DNA of 64,000 nt from Bog-756 sp963734435 (lineage in GTDB: Bacteria > Actinomycetota > Acidimicrobiia > Acidimicrobiales > RAAP-2), in NCBI GenBank assembly GCA_963734435.1, contig CAVTHA010000009.1:124001-188000 (forward strand), written 5' to 3'. A model generated the notes under the pieces. That model saw nothing but the letters and a program-made list of their open reading frames with translations, was not told the DNA's origin and searched no databases. This document shows, in pieces, positions 42,804-50,486 of this stretch; position 1 is the stretch's first letter, and each line of letters opens with the position of its first letter. Made by a program: the position numbers and the translations under genes.

Positions 42804-44045
42804 GTGCGAAAGTGTTCGGCACTCAGCTCAGCCGCCACTCACCGTAAGGGGCAGGGTCCATTGGATGTATCTGAGACAGTTGCTGGCAGTGGCCATCAGG
42901 AAGCGCCATCGCGGCGGCGAATCACGATTGGCGAATCATTTGATCCGCACCGCAACAGCCTGAACTTCATTCGGCTCCTCCTTGCGCTGACCGTCCTCTT
43001 TTCCCACGCCCTGACGCTCGGCGGGAACGGGAGTGTCTCCAATGAGGACGTGCTCAACACGACGCCTGGTTTGGTGGCTGTCTTTGGTTTCTTTGGCATC
43101 AGCGGCTTCCTCATCGCCCGGAGTGCGGCGCACAACAATGTCATCCGCTACCTGTGGCAGCGGTTCCTACGCATCTTTCCGGCTTACTGGGTGTGTCTGG
43201 CAGTCACGGGGTTGCTCTTGGGGGTCATTGCTTGGGAGCACGGCCAGGCGATCCCGCCACATTGCGGGCTTTCCTGCTACTTCAACAGCCCTACCGGACC
43301 ATTCCAGTACGTATACCGGAACGCGTGGTTGAAGCTGAATCAGCAGACAATCGCTGGCACGCCTCACGGAGTCCCGTTACCCGGCGTGTGGAACGTGTCG
43401 TTGTGGACCCTTTCCTACGAGTTCCTCTGCTACTTGGCTGTTGCGGTCCTGGCCCTGGTCGGATTCCTCAGGCACCGGTTCATGACGTTCACCATTGCGG
43501 CAGCCGTGTGGATCTGGGCTGCCTACATCTGTTTCGCCAAAGTCGGCACCTTGAACCCAAGCTTGGTCCGGTTCGTTGGCCTCCTGCCGCTGTTCCTTGC
43601 CGGGACTCTCCTCTATCTGTACTGGGACAAGATCCCCGACTCGGGGTGGTTGGCGCTCGGCTCAACTGCCATTTTCGTAGGCAGTCTCTGGCTGCCCTTC
43701 GGGACCGAGGAAGATTTCGCTTTCGCCCACAGGCTCAACGCCCCTGCTCTCTTCTGCGTCGCTCTCGCGTATCCAATGATCTGGCTCGGTATCCACCTTC
43801 CGTTCCACAAGATCGGCTCTCGCAATGACTACTCCTACGGCATCTATCTCTATGCCGCCGCAGTCCAACAGCTCCTGTCGATTCTGGATGCTCAACGCTG
43901 GGGGATGCCCGTCTATATGGCGCTCACGGTGGTAATCACGGTGCCGCTTGCTGTTGCCAGTTGGTGGATTGTGGAGAAGCACGCCCTGAAGCTAAAGAAA
44001 GTCGACCCAAAACGCCTGTTTCAATCACGGGTCGCAGTTCCATAA
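42804..44045 (+). CDS. Acyltransferase 3 family membrane protein
   Basis: A 413-residue membrane acyltransferase without an SGNH domain. The conserved N-terminal segment NSLNFIRLLLALTVLFSHAL carries the Arg and His expected of the family. FGFFGISGFLIARS and WTLSYEFLCYL follow, and about ten helices are predicted. Such enzymes transfer acetyl or succinyl groups onto exopolysaccharides or lipids. The start is uncertain: GTG 42804 opens the frame, but TTG 42861 is preceded by the purine-rich GGGGCAGGG and would give a more normal N-terminus of 394 residues. It may modify the same surface polymer as the two SGNH-type acyltransferases. Confidence 0.88.
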   Translation: MRKCSALSSAATHRKGQGPLDVSETVAGSGHQEAPSRRRITIGESFDPHRNSLNFIRLLLALTVLFSHALTLGGNGSVSNEDVLNTTPGLVAVFGFFGISGFLIARSAAHNNVIRYLWQRFLRIFPAYWVCLAVTGLLLGVIAWEHGQAIPPHCGLSCYFNSPTGPFQYVYRNAWLKLNQQTIAGTPHGVPLPGVWNVSLWTLSYEFLCYLAVAVLALVGFLRHRFMTFTIAAAVWIWAAYICFAKVGTLNPSLVRFVGLLPLFLAGTLLYLYWDKIPDSGWLALGSTAIFVGSLWLPFGTEEDFAFAHRLNAPALFCVALAYPMIWLGIHLPFHKIGSRNDYSYGIYLYAAAVQQLLSILDAQRWGMPVYMALTVVITVPLAVASWWIVEKHALKLKKVDPKRLFQSRVAVP

Positions 44046-44056
44046 TGGATCCTTAG

Positions 44057-44242
44057 ATGTCCCAACCGCGGCCACACTCATTGACACCCGGCCAGTTGGC
44101 CGCGACGAGAGCGAAGATCAGGCGCATGCGCGCCGGCGTGCCAACGGCGCCCATCGACGCTCAGTCGGTGCGGCGGCGGGTATTCCGGGTGCTATTCGGC
44201 CGTCGTCAGGCCGCCGGAGGCTGCCGAGGCGCCCCGTCGTAG
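44057..44242 (+). CDS. Possible small basic protein
   Basis: A 61-codon frame starting 11 bases after the acyltransferase stop, rich in arginine (RRMRAGVP, RRRVFRVLFGRR). No family is recognised and no ribosome binding site is visible. It could be a chance frame. Confidence 0.2.
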   Translation: MSQPRPHSLTPGQLAATRAKIRRMRAGVPTAPIDAQSVRRRVFRVLFGRRQAAGGCRGAPS

Positions 44243-44302
44243 CCGTCCCCCGGGCCGCAGACCTTGCCGGTTCGGGATCCACGTAGGCATACAGCACCTC
44301 CG

Positions 44303-46699
44303 TCAATTGCCGACGTGGACCGTCACAGGTGTGCTCGAGGTGCTTTTTCCCTTGATGTCGTAGACAACCGAACGCAAATCGTACGCACCGTCGGGCACTT
44401 TCCTTGTGTCCCACGACGTCACCCAGGTCTGGGTTGGAGTGAAGCTGACTGTCGTCGCCATCGCTGTGACGGAGATCACGCGGCGCAACGCGTTGCTCAC
44501 CTGGAGCTGCACCTTCGCTACCTTCACGTTGTCCACAGCATTGGTGACGACTTCAAGGTTCCCGGTCGCCGTGGCTCCGCTGGAGGGACTTGCGATGATC
44601 GAGCGTGGAGCAGGTGTTGGCGCTGGCAGCGGGGCGGGCGCGGGCAAATGCAGGGTAGACGTGACGAGTTCTGGCATGAGCCAGCGCGCCACCCAAAGAG
44701 AGCCCACTGTGGTGTAGTGGAGGCCGTCCCCCCGAACCCAAGTGTCACCTACGACAGCAGAACACGGCGGCCCTCCGGGACAGACGTGAGAGGCCAAATC
44801 GACTATCGAGACATCGCGCGGATGCATGGCCGCGAAGTCGCGAAGGAAGTCGTTGAAGCGGAGGTAGCTTTCGTCGCTCGCGGTGGGTCGGGTCACCGTG
44901 CTGAGGTCGGACGATGGCGGTTGGGTGAGGATCACCACTTTGGCCCCCGTGGCGGTGAATTGAGCGACCCGTTGGTCCATTTGCTTCGTGAGAACCGCTT
45001 TCCATTGGGGCGAACCCGCGGGAAGGACCACCTGACCACTCGGGGTACTGCGAACGATGTCGCCTTGTTCCCATTGGCTGGACCAGACCACAAGGATGGG
45101 ATGACTTCGTTTCAATGCCGACGCGACCACCTCGTTGACTTTCGATCGGCATGAGTTCGCATACGGGTCAACTTCAGGACCCTTGCTCACGTTCGTCGAC
45201 TGGGCTTCGACTACACCACATCCGATGACTGCGGCGTTCACGACCTCGAAGCCATAGTGGGGACCGAGGGCGTCGAGGCCCGCGCCGAGCGTGCACGCAG
45301 TCGAATCTCCGACCAGGAGAAGGCGAACATCCGGGGGAGCCGTGGTCACGCCAGTCAGACCGGCCTGACCACGCAATGCCGCGACTTCGGATGCCGGGAC
45401 GGCTGGACACCCTGACGAAGTAGCCAAACCGGTGAGGTTTGCGGCATAGGAGGTTGTCGGTTGGGGCACGACGGTACACACGGCGAGCGCCGAGACAACG
45501 AGACCGACGCCGAGCCCGATGCTGAACCATCTCCGACGAGTCAATATCGGGGCCTGACGAAATGGCTTCTCGATCAAGAAATAGCTGAGAATGGACAACC
45601 CCAGAGCCACCAACAGCCACAACAAATTGTCAGACACCGGCAAGGTGTCCGATCCTGTGCGCTCGGCGGCGATTGTGAGGATCGGCCAATGCAGCAGGTA
45701 GAGCGAATACGAGATGAGGCCGATCCACTGAAACGCTCGTAGTTTCAACAAGGATTCCGAACCCCAGACGGGGCGCGCAGTACCACCCGAGATGACCAGG
45801 GCCGTTCCGATCACCGGCAGCGCCACTGCTGACCCCGGGTACGACGTCGACGTATTGAACAAGCAGGCACTTGCCATGACCATCCCGAGACCGAGCCACG
45901 ACATCCCTGCGCCAGCCATTGCGGGCAACCGCCGAAGCGTGCCCGCACAAACCGCGACGAACGCCCCGAGTGCCAGTTCCCAGGCCCTTGTAAAGGGCGA
46001 GAAGTAGGCAAGTGTGGGATTGGATCTCGTCTCGAGGATCGAGAACACGAACGACGCAACGATCACGAGCCCCAACATCGATGCGAGATTCCGTCGACTC
46101 GAGGTGCGTCTCCCTCTTGCCGCCACCAATAGGAAGAGTGCCGGGTACACGAGATAGAACTGCTCTTCCACTGAGAGCGACCAGAAGTTCTGCAGCGGCG
46201 AAGGAAGGCGCTGCGAGGCTAAGTAGCTCGTACCCGAAGCAGCAAAATGGAAATTGGCAAGGAACACCGCCGCCCAACGCCCGTCCTCTGCGACCTCGGC
46301 TCCGGAGAACGTTCCGAGAAAGTGATAGGTCGCGAGCACGACCACGACGATCACCACGGTCGCGGCGGGAATGATCCGGCGCACCCGTCGGGCGTAGAAG
46401 CGAGGGATTGAGGTTACACCGGTCGATTCTCGTTCTCGCAGGAGAACGCCGGTGATGACGAAACCAGAAATCACGAAGAAAACGTCGACTCCCACGTATC
46501 CGCCGCTCATGCCCGGTACGCCGGCGTGGAAGAGAATTACGAGCAATATGGCAACGGCCCGCAAGCCCTGAACATCCGGTCGAAACGGGCGGTCCTCGGG
46601 AGCGGATCCTGCGTGACCTCCAGAGGAAAACAAGCGCGATTGACCACCGACGTGTCGTGCAGGTCTAGCTAAAGGCTGCTTCGATTCCAGTAGCGACAT
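44303..46699 (-). CDS. Acyltransferase 3 (OafA-like) fused to SGNH and Ig-like domains, second copy
   Basis: A 798-residue paralogue of the protein at 33492-35927. The acyltransferase core has FRPDVQGLRAVAILLVILFH, GGYVGVDVFFVISGF and WSLSVEEQFYLVYP. The SGNH domain has LLLVGDSTACTLG (Ser near residue 462) and DGLHYT (near 658). A proline-rich linker (PAPAPLPAPTPAPRS) leads to the Ig-like tail ending VTVHVGN. ATG 46699 has a strong GGGGGGAT ribosome binding site; the 31 codons upstream are dropped. A 12-bp palindrome GGGTGATCACCC at 46711-46722 sits just upstream of that site. Probably O-acetylates a surface glycan. Confidence 0.9.
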   Translation of the reverse strand: MSLLESKQPLARPARHVGGQSRLFSSGGHAGSAPEDRPFRPDVQGLRAVAILLVILFHAGVPGMSGGYVGVDVFFVISGFVITGVLLRERESTGVTSIPRFYARRVRRIIPAATVVIVVVVLATYHFLGTFSGAEVAEDGRWAAVFLANFHFAASGTSYLASQRLPSPLQNFWSLSVEEQFYLVYPALFLLVAARGRRTSSRRNLASMLGLVIVASFVFSILETRSNPTLAYFSPFTRAWELALGAFVAVCAGTLRRLPAMAGAGMSWLGLGMVMASACLFNTSTSYPGSAVALPVIGTALVISGGTARPVWGSESLLKLRAFQWIGLISYSLYLLHWPILTIAAERTGSDTLPVSDNLLWLLVALGLSILSYFLIEKPFRQAPILTRRRWFSIGLGVGLVVSALAVCTVVPQPTTSYAANLTGLATSSGCPAVPASEVAALRGQAGLTGVTTAPPDVRLLLVGDSTACTLGAGLDALGPHYGFEVVNAAVIGCGVVEAQSTNVSKGPEVDPYANSCRSKVNEVVASALKRSHPILVVWSSQWEQGDIVRSTPSGQVVLPAGSPQWKAVLTKQMDQRVAQFTATGAKVVILTQPPSSDLSTVTRPTASDESYLRFNDFLRDFAAMHPRDVSIVDLASHVCPGGPPCSAVVGDTWVRGDGLHYTTVGSLWVARWLMPELVTSTLHLPAPAPLPAPTPAPRSIIASPSSGATATGNLEVVTNAVDNVKVAKVQLQVSNALRRVISVTAMATTVSFTPTQTWVTSWDTRKVPDGAYDLRSVVYDIKGKSTSSTPVTVHVGN

Positions 46700-46995
46700 C
46701 GGATCCCCCCGGGTGATCACCCATCCTACGGACGCGAAGGGAATCGTAGGGTACGCGGCCGTCGCGCATACTTGCCATTTCGACCAGGTCACAATGACTG
46801 TCTCGACCCAGCGCAGCTATCAAACGATCCGGGAACACGCGGCCTTCTGACCAGGTACTTCGGCTACGAAGTCCGGCCGCGAAAACACACGCTTACCATC
46901 AGAGGCGTACTGGTTCTGCGCGGCGACGATCTGCGAGCAGCCGTCCTGTTCGCCGGCAACCGCAGTCGATTACCACCGCTGAGCTGAACCGCGGG

Positions 46996-47633
46996 GTCGT
47001 TTCCGGCCGAGTCGTACTCCGGGGAGCATGTGCCGATCTGTGACTGGGTCGAAGAGCAAATCTCCGTGTACCTGTAGATCGTCCGACATCCGAGTGTCGT
47101 CGATCGTCGCCGAGCTCGACAAGTGGCTCGCCCAGCTGTTTGATCCCGAGTCAGTCGACGCCACCATCGCTGCCATGGTGAACACCAGGGCCCGGATGCA
47201 CGCCACAGAGGCCCGCGCCGAGGCAGCTCGGCGGAAACTGGCCGACTGCGACGACCGGCTCGGCAAATACCGGACATGCACTCGACAGTGGCGCGGACCC
47301 AGCGCTCGTTGCCAATGGATGAGCGAGATCCAGTCCGAGCGCCCTGTGGGCCGAGGTAGAGCTGGCCACAACGGCCTGAACCGCCCCGGCAGAAGACGAC
47401 ACGCGGGAGCTGGTCCAGGGCCTCAGCGACATGACGGGCGTCCTTCTCAGAGGCCCGTCCGGAGGACAAGGCGACGATCTACGCCGAGCTTGGCATCAGG
47501 GTCACTTGTCACCCTGACCAGCGCCAAGTTGCCGAAGCGTCGGCCGCACACCGCGTGTGCAACAGAGTGTGTCGAAGAGGCGTTCGCAACCTTCAGTACA
47601 CCGCGGGTGTGGCGCACCCCGTGGGCCGCTTAG
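46996..47633 (+). pseudogene. Serine recombinase remnant, C-terminal part (with gene 3'-end copy B)
   Basis: The frame around 47103 reads IVAELDKWLAQLFDPESVDA and continues through a coiled-coil stretch, EARAEAARRKLADCDDRLGK. Then, after frame changes, come ALDSGADPALVAN, WMSEIQSER, EDKATIYAELGIRVTCHPDQ and finally VWRTPWAA with stop TAG. This is the normal order of the C-terminal part of large serine recombinases after the zinc ribbon. At least three frameshifts make it non-functional. Confidence 0.75.
47578..47633 (+). pseudogene. Decayed gene 3' end, copy B (ends VWRTPWAA-stop TAG)
   Basis: This is the copy physically attached to the serine recombinase remnant. It is one base shorter than copies A and C in the stretch before the WRT codons, so its upstream frame (AFATFST) is shifted relative to theirs. 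Confidence 0.6.
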
Positions 47634-47646
47634 CGCCTGCCGCCGG

Positions 47647-48087
47647 TCAGTTCGTCGGGCCGGCCACCTTGGACTGACGAACACCACCTGTCCGTAATGC
47701 CCACCACGAGTTGTGGTACACGAGGCTCCCGTTGAGCGTGATCGTGATCGAGCCCGGTTGCGGTGGGCTACCCAGACCGGTTGAGGTTCGAGCACCGACG
47801 AAGACTTCGCGGATGGCCCCGAGGGCGGCGACGGAGAAAGTGGCGACCACGGTAACCACGTGGCTTCCCGACCAAGTCACGCCGGTTGAGGTAACGATCC
47901 CGTTAGGGACTGTACCGGTGTGGTCAGGTAGCAGGACGAAGGTGCCAACGTCCTCGCCGCTGAGTTCGTGCTGGGTGTAGGTACCCTGAATCCACAGAAA
48001 CCTGGGGCTTGGTGAGGCGGACGCAGGCGCGGGGAGCAGTAGGGCAACGGGAATGGCGGCCACCGCGACGATGAGAGCGGCGACCAC
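47647..48087 (-). CDS. Small secreted protein of unknown function
   Basis: A 146-residue protein with a signal peptide (LIVAVAAIPVALLLPAPASA). The mature part is beta-strand-rich: FLWIQGTYTQHELSGEDVGT, FVLLPDHTGTVPNG, and SHVVTVVATFSVAALGAIRE. No cysteine pair or catalytic motif is visible and I do not recognise a family. The start is GTG 48087; no other start codon lies close upstream. It is surrounded by decayed gene ends, which may mean it arrived with mobile DNA. Confidence 0.6.
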   Translation of the reverse strand: MVAALIVAVAAIPVALLLPAPASASPSPRFLWIQGTYTQHELSGEDVGTFVLLPDHTGTVPNGIVTSTGVTWSGSHVVTVVATFSVAALGAIREVFVGARTSTGLGSPPQPGSITITLNGSLVYHNSWWALRTGGVRQSKVAGPTN

Positions 48088-48228
48088 TCGCCGTCTTGTT
48101 CCAATGCCGACGATCTCGGTGTGCGGAGCTATGGGATCAGGCTACATACGACGCGTTCCAGGGCCCAACGCCGATCCAGATTCGCGGTGAAATACCTAGT
48201 GAACAGGGGTGTCGGAGAGTGTCTGAGG

Positions 48229-48284
48229 CGCGTTTGGAACCTTCAGCCCACGCCGCTGGGTGGCGTACTGATTGGGCGTCGTGA
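48229..48284 (+). pseudogene. Decayed gene 3' end, copy C (ends GWRTDWAS-stop TGA)
   Basis: The frame reads EARLEPSAHAAGWRTDWAS with stop TGA. It shares RL, SAH and W-R-T-x-W-A with copy A at identical spacing. Confidence 0.6.
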
Positions 48285-48650
48285 ACCAAGGGCCTGCCGC
48301 GAGAACCGCGAGAGAGACGCGGCCAGTCCGCTGCTCCCCGTTCTTGCTGCACGTCCGGCGCCATCTGCATGGCCCGGAGCCCCAGGTGCACTCGAGTCGA
48401 ACGAAGGGCGGTAACGCCCGTCTCCGGTCGGGCCAAATGGGGCGCCGTGTATTGGGTTCAGACGATCCCAACTTCAGAATTTCCGTATCTGCGCCGGGTG
48501 GGACTTCGTCTGTCCTCGGCCCCGGCTGGCGAAGACGCGAACACCCGGCTCGGAAGGAGCGGAACCGCCCTAACCCCAAAACGGAGATTTGCCGATGTCG
48601 CAGAGGTCGGTTTTGTGGCCAGACTTGCTTTAAGCGGCCTCCACGACGGT

Positions 48651-48707
48651 GAAGCGAATACAACCTTAAGCGCGCCGGCCGCATGGCACACCGAGTGGGC
48701 CGCTTAG
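48651..48707 (+). pseudogene. Decayed gene 3' end, copy D (ends AWHTEWAA-stop TAG)
   Basis: The frame reads EANTTLSAPAAWHTEWAA with stop TAG. The WxTEWAA end is conserved, but the preceding residues have drifted and the spacing is one base shorter than in A and C. Confidence 0.55.
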
Positions 48708-48881
48708 GGACGCCGACCGGTCGTTCCCACGCCCCTACCTTTGGTCGTCATGTTCAGATGTCGGGGCGTACGGGAGTCCCAGAAAGTCGAGCGGACGCTC
48801 CATCGCGGCAAGATAGGCGGGGCGGGTTTTGGTCGGACAGCAAACACGCGCGACGCACCGACTCCACCGTTGAAGACCGCG

Positions 48882-48887
48882 TAGTGT
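48882..48887 (+). promoter_or_regulatory. -10 box of the 48895-50373 gene (leaderless)
   Basis: TAGTGT is followed by seven bases and GTG 48895. It is identical in sequence to the box of the 41705 gene. Confidence 0.5.
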
Positions 48888-48894
48888 TCCGTTC

Positions 48895-50373
48895 GTGCAA
48901 ACGTCGGATGGAGCAACACACCAGACAATCCAAGGTCACTGGTCCACGCTGTCCAGTATCAACCGAAATCGGTTCGTTTGGGGCGGGGCAGTCTTCCTCC
49001 TAGTGGCCCTGTACTTGGCGTACACGGTTCATGATTCTATCAATAACCTCTATTCCGACGACTGGACGATCGTAACGTTTATTAACGCTGCGCTACACCA
49101 TCACCTGACGCTCGATCAGCTGTGGACTACACAGAACGGGCAGGGAGGGGGTGAGAACCGCGTACTCTTTCCGTATCTCGTAATAATTGGGGTAGGCCTC
49201 GCGACCAATGACAACACGAGATTCATGGTTGTGATCAATGCAGCCGTCTTTAGCGCGACCTACTTGATCATTCTCGTGCTTCTGCGCTCATATCTGCAGC
49301 GGTCCTTGACAGTGATCTCGGTTCTTGCCACCGGCTTGATCTGGTTTAGCCTCCTCGACTATTTCAACGCGCTCTTCGGCTTTCAGTTCGCGTGGTATCT
49401 GATCATTCTGTGCTTTGTCGGGATGCTGTACTTCCTTCTGCGCGAGAACCGCGGCTTACCAGCACTAGTCTGTGCAATAGCTCTCGCTGTCATAGCATCG
49501 TATTCGTCGACCCAAGGGCTACTACTCTGGATCACGGGTCTGCTTTGTCTCCTCTGGCCTTTTTGGCACGCCCGCGGTAAATACACACGCCAGCAGTACC
49601 TCGCACTCATCGCGTGGTTGGTGGTGGGAGCCATAACGACGGCAATCTACTTTTGGAACTACGCACCGAATCTCGGAGGTTCCGCTTCAAAGCCTGGATT
49701 TTCCGGTTACCCGACGGCGGAACCGCCGAGTTGGGCTTTGTCCCATCCTGGACGACTGATTCAGTTCTTCGTGGTGGACGTGGGCAACGTGATCCCACAG
49801 GCCGGCTTAGTACTCCATGAATTGATCGGTGCCGCGCTATGTGTTCTCTCCGTCTTCGTGCTCGTGCAATGCTTTCTAATCCAGCGAGACTCTCCAAGGT
49901 TGCCGCTTCCCATCGCGCTGATCAGCTTCGGCCTGCTGTGGGACGTGGGGGTCGCAACGGGCCGTCTCTCTTTTGGTCTCGCATTCGCCTCTCTGGATGT
50001 GTACACGATGCCCAATCTCTTGGTCGTTCTTGGAATCGTCTGCTACGGCCTGTGGTGGCTCAATAATCTAGAACGCACCCGTCCAAAGCCACCTGCGAGG
50101 CACCGCATCCAGCTTGCTTTGGCTGCGTTGACAGTCTTCGTTTTGGTGCAAGTAGCAACGAACACTGAGTATGGACTTAACGGCGGCAATCAACAGCGGC
50201 AGGAGTTTTTGGCTGGTGCCCGAACGACCGTGATGCTCAGTCGTATCCCATATTCACAGTGGACGAGGTACGAGACCTACGGCAATTCGATTCCGAATGT
50301 CTATCTGGCGCCCTATCTGCGAACGCTAATCCCCGAGGCAAAGGCTGATCATCTGGGTCCGTTTGGTGGATGA
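48895..50373 (+). CDS. Polytopic membrane protein of unknown function, atypical base composition
   Basis: A 492-residue protein with about ten transmembrane segments (FVWGGAVFLLVALYLAYTV is the first). The loop after it carries NLYSDDWTIVTFINAALHHH. A later conserved-looking loop is ALHHHLTLDQLWTTQNGQGG, and a further one reads FNALFGFQFAWYLI. This suggests a GT-C-like or other polyprenyl-sugar-linked membrane enzyme, but no family can be assigned. Its codon use is much richer in A and T (TTA, ATA, AAT codons) than that of neighbouring genes, a sign of recent transfer. GTG 48895 is supported by the promoter box. Its 3' end overlaps the tiny ORF at 50349 by 25 bases. Confidence 0.75.
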   Translation: MQTSDGATHQTIQGHWSTLSSINRNRFVWGGAVFLLVALYLAYTVHDSINNLYSDDWTIVTFINAALHHHLTLDQLWTTQNGQGGGENRVLFPYLVIIGVGLATNDNTRFMVVINAAVFSATYLIILVLLRSYLQRSLTVISVLATGLIWFSLLDYFNALFGFQFAWYLIILCFVGMLYFLLRENRGLPALVCAIALAVIASYSSTQGLLLWITGLLCLLWPFWHARGKYTRQQYLALIAWLVVGAITTAIYFWNYAPNLGGSASKPGFSGYPTAEPPSWALSHPGRLIQFFVVDVGNVIPQAGLVLHELIGAALCVLSVFVLVQCFLIQRDSPRLPLPIALISFGLLWDVGVATGRLSFGLAFASLDVYTMPNLLVVLGIVCYGLWWLNNLERTRPKPPARHRIQLALAALTVFVLVQVATNTEYGLNGGNQQRQEFLAGARTTVMLSRIPYSQWTRYETYGNSIPNVYLAPYLRTLIPEAKADHLGPFGG

Positions 50374-50486
50374 CCAAACTGATCGTGGGTCTCTAATAGA
50401 CCGAGCTGGGAGTGGCCGATAATCGCGTGCACCCAGAGGATGACGCCCAACCCGATGTACACGGTTCCCACGGCTGCCAGCGTCAT
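50349..50486 (-). CDS. Very small single-helix membrane protein, coupled to the flavoprotein gene
   Basis: A 45-residue frame beginning MTLAAVGTVYIGLGVILW, with one clear hydrophobic helix (residues 3-24) and a polar histidine- and proline-containing tail ending HPPNGPR. Its ATG overlaps the TGA of the flavoprotein gene as ATGA, the signature of translational coupling. It runs 25 bases into the 3' end of the convergent membrane-protein gene. It could be a genuine small protein or the surviving start of a lost membrane-protein gene. Confidence 0.45.
   Translation of the reverse strand: MTLAAVGTVYIGLGVILWVHAIIGHSQLGLLETHDQFGHPPNGPR

Larger units (their letters stand above)
46700..47646. other. 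947-base gap holding promoter DNA and a recombinase remnant
   Basis: The first 100 bases are upstream DNA of the acyltransferase-SGNH gene. From about 46996 to 47633 lies the C-terminal remnant of a serine recombinase. I see nothing else. Confidence 0.6.
48088..48894. other. 807-base stretch with decayed gene ends C and D
   Basis: Apart from the two short 3'-end copies and the promoter box of the next gene, I find no coding region here that resembles a known family. Several overlapping open frames exist, as expected by chance in GC-rich DNA. Confidence 0.6.

Noticed and set aside
43154..43828. Plus-strand 224-codon frame inside the acyltransferase gene
   Set aside because: It is an out-of-frame shadow of the acyltransferase gene, with no hydrophobic pattern of its own.
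46711..46722. Palindrome GGGTGATCACCC as an operator of the acyltransferase gene
   Set aside because: A 12-bp perfect palindrome is expected many times by chance in 64 kb. I mention it in the gene entry but do not call it a site.
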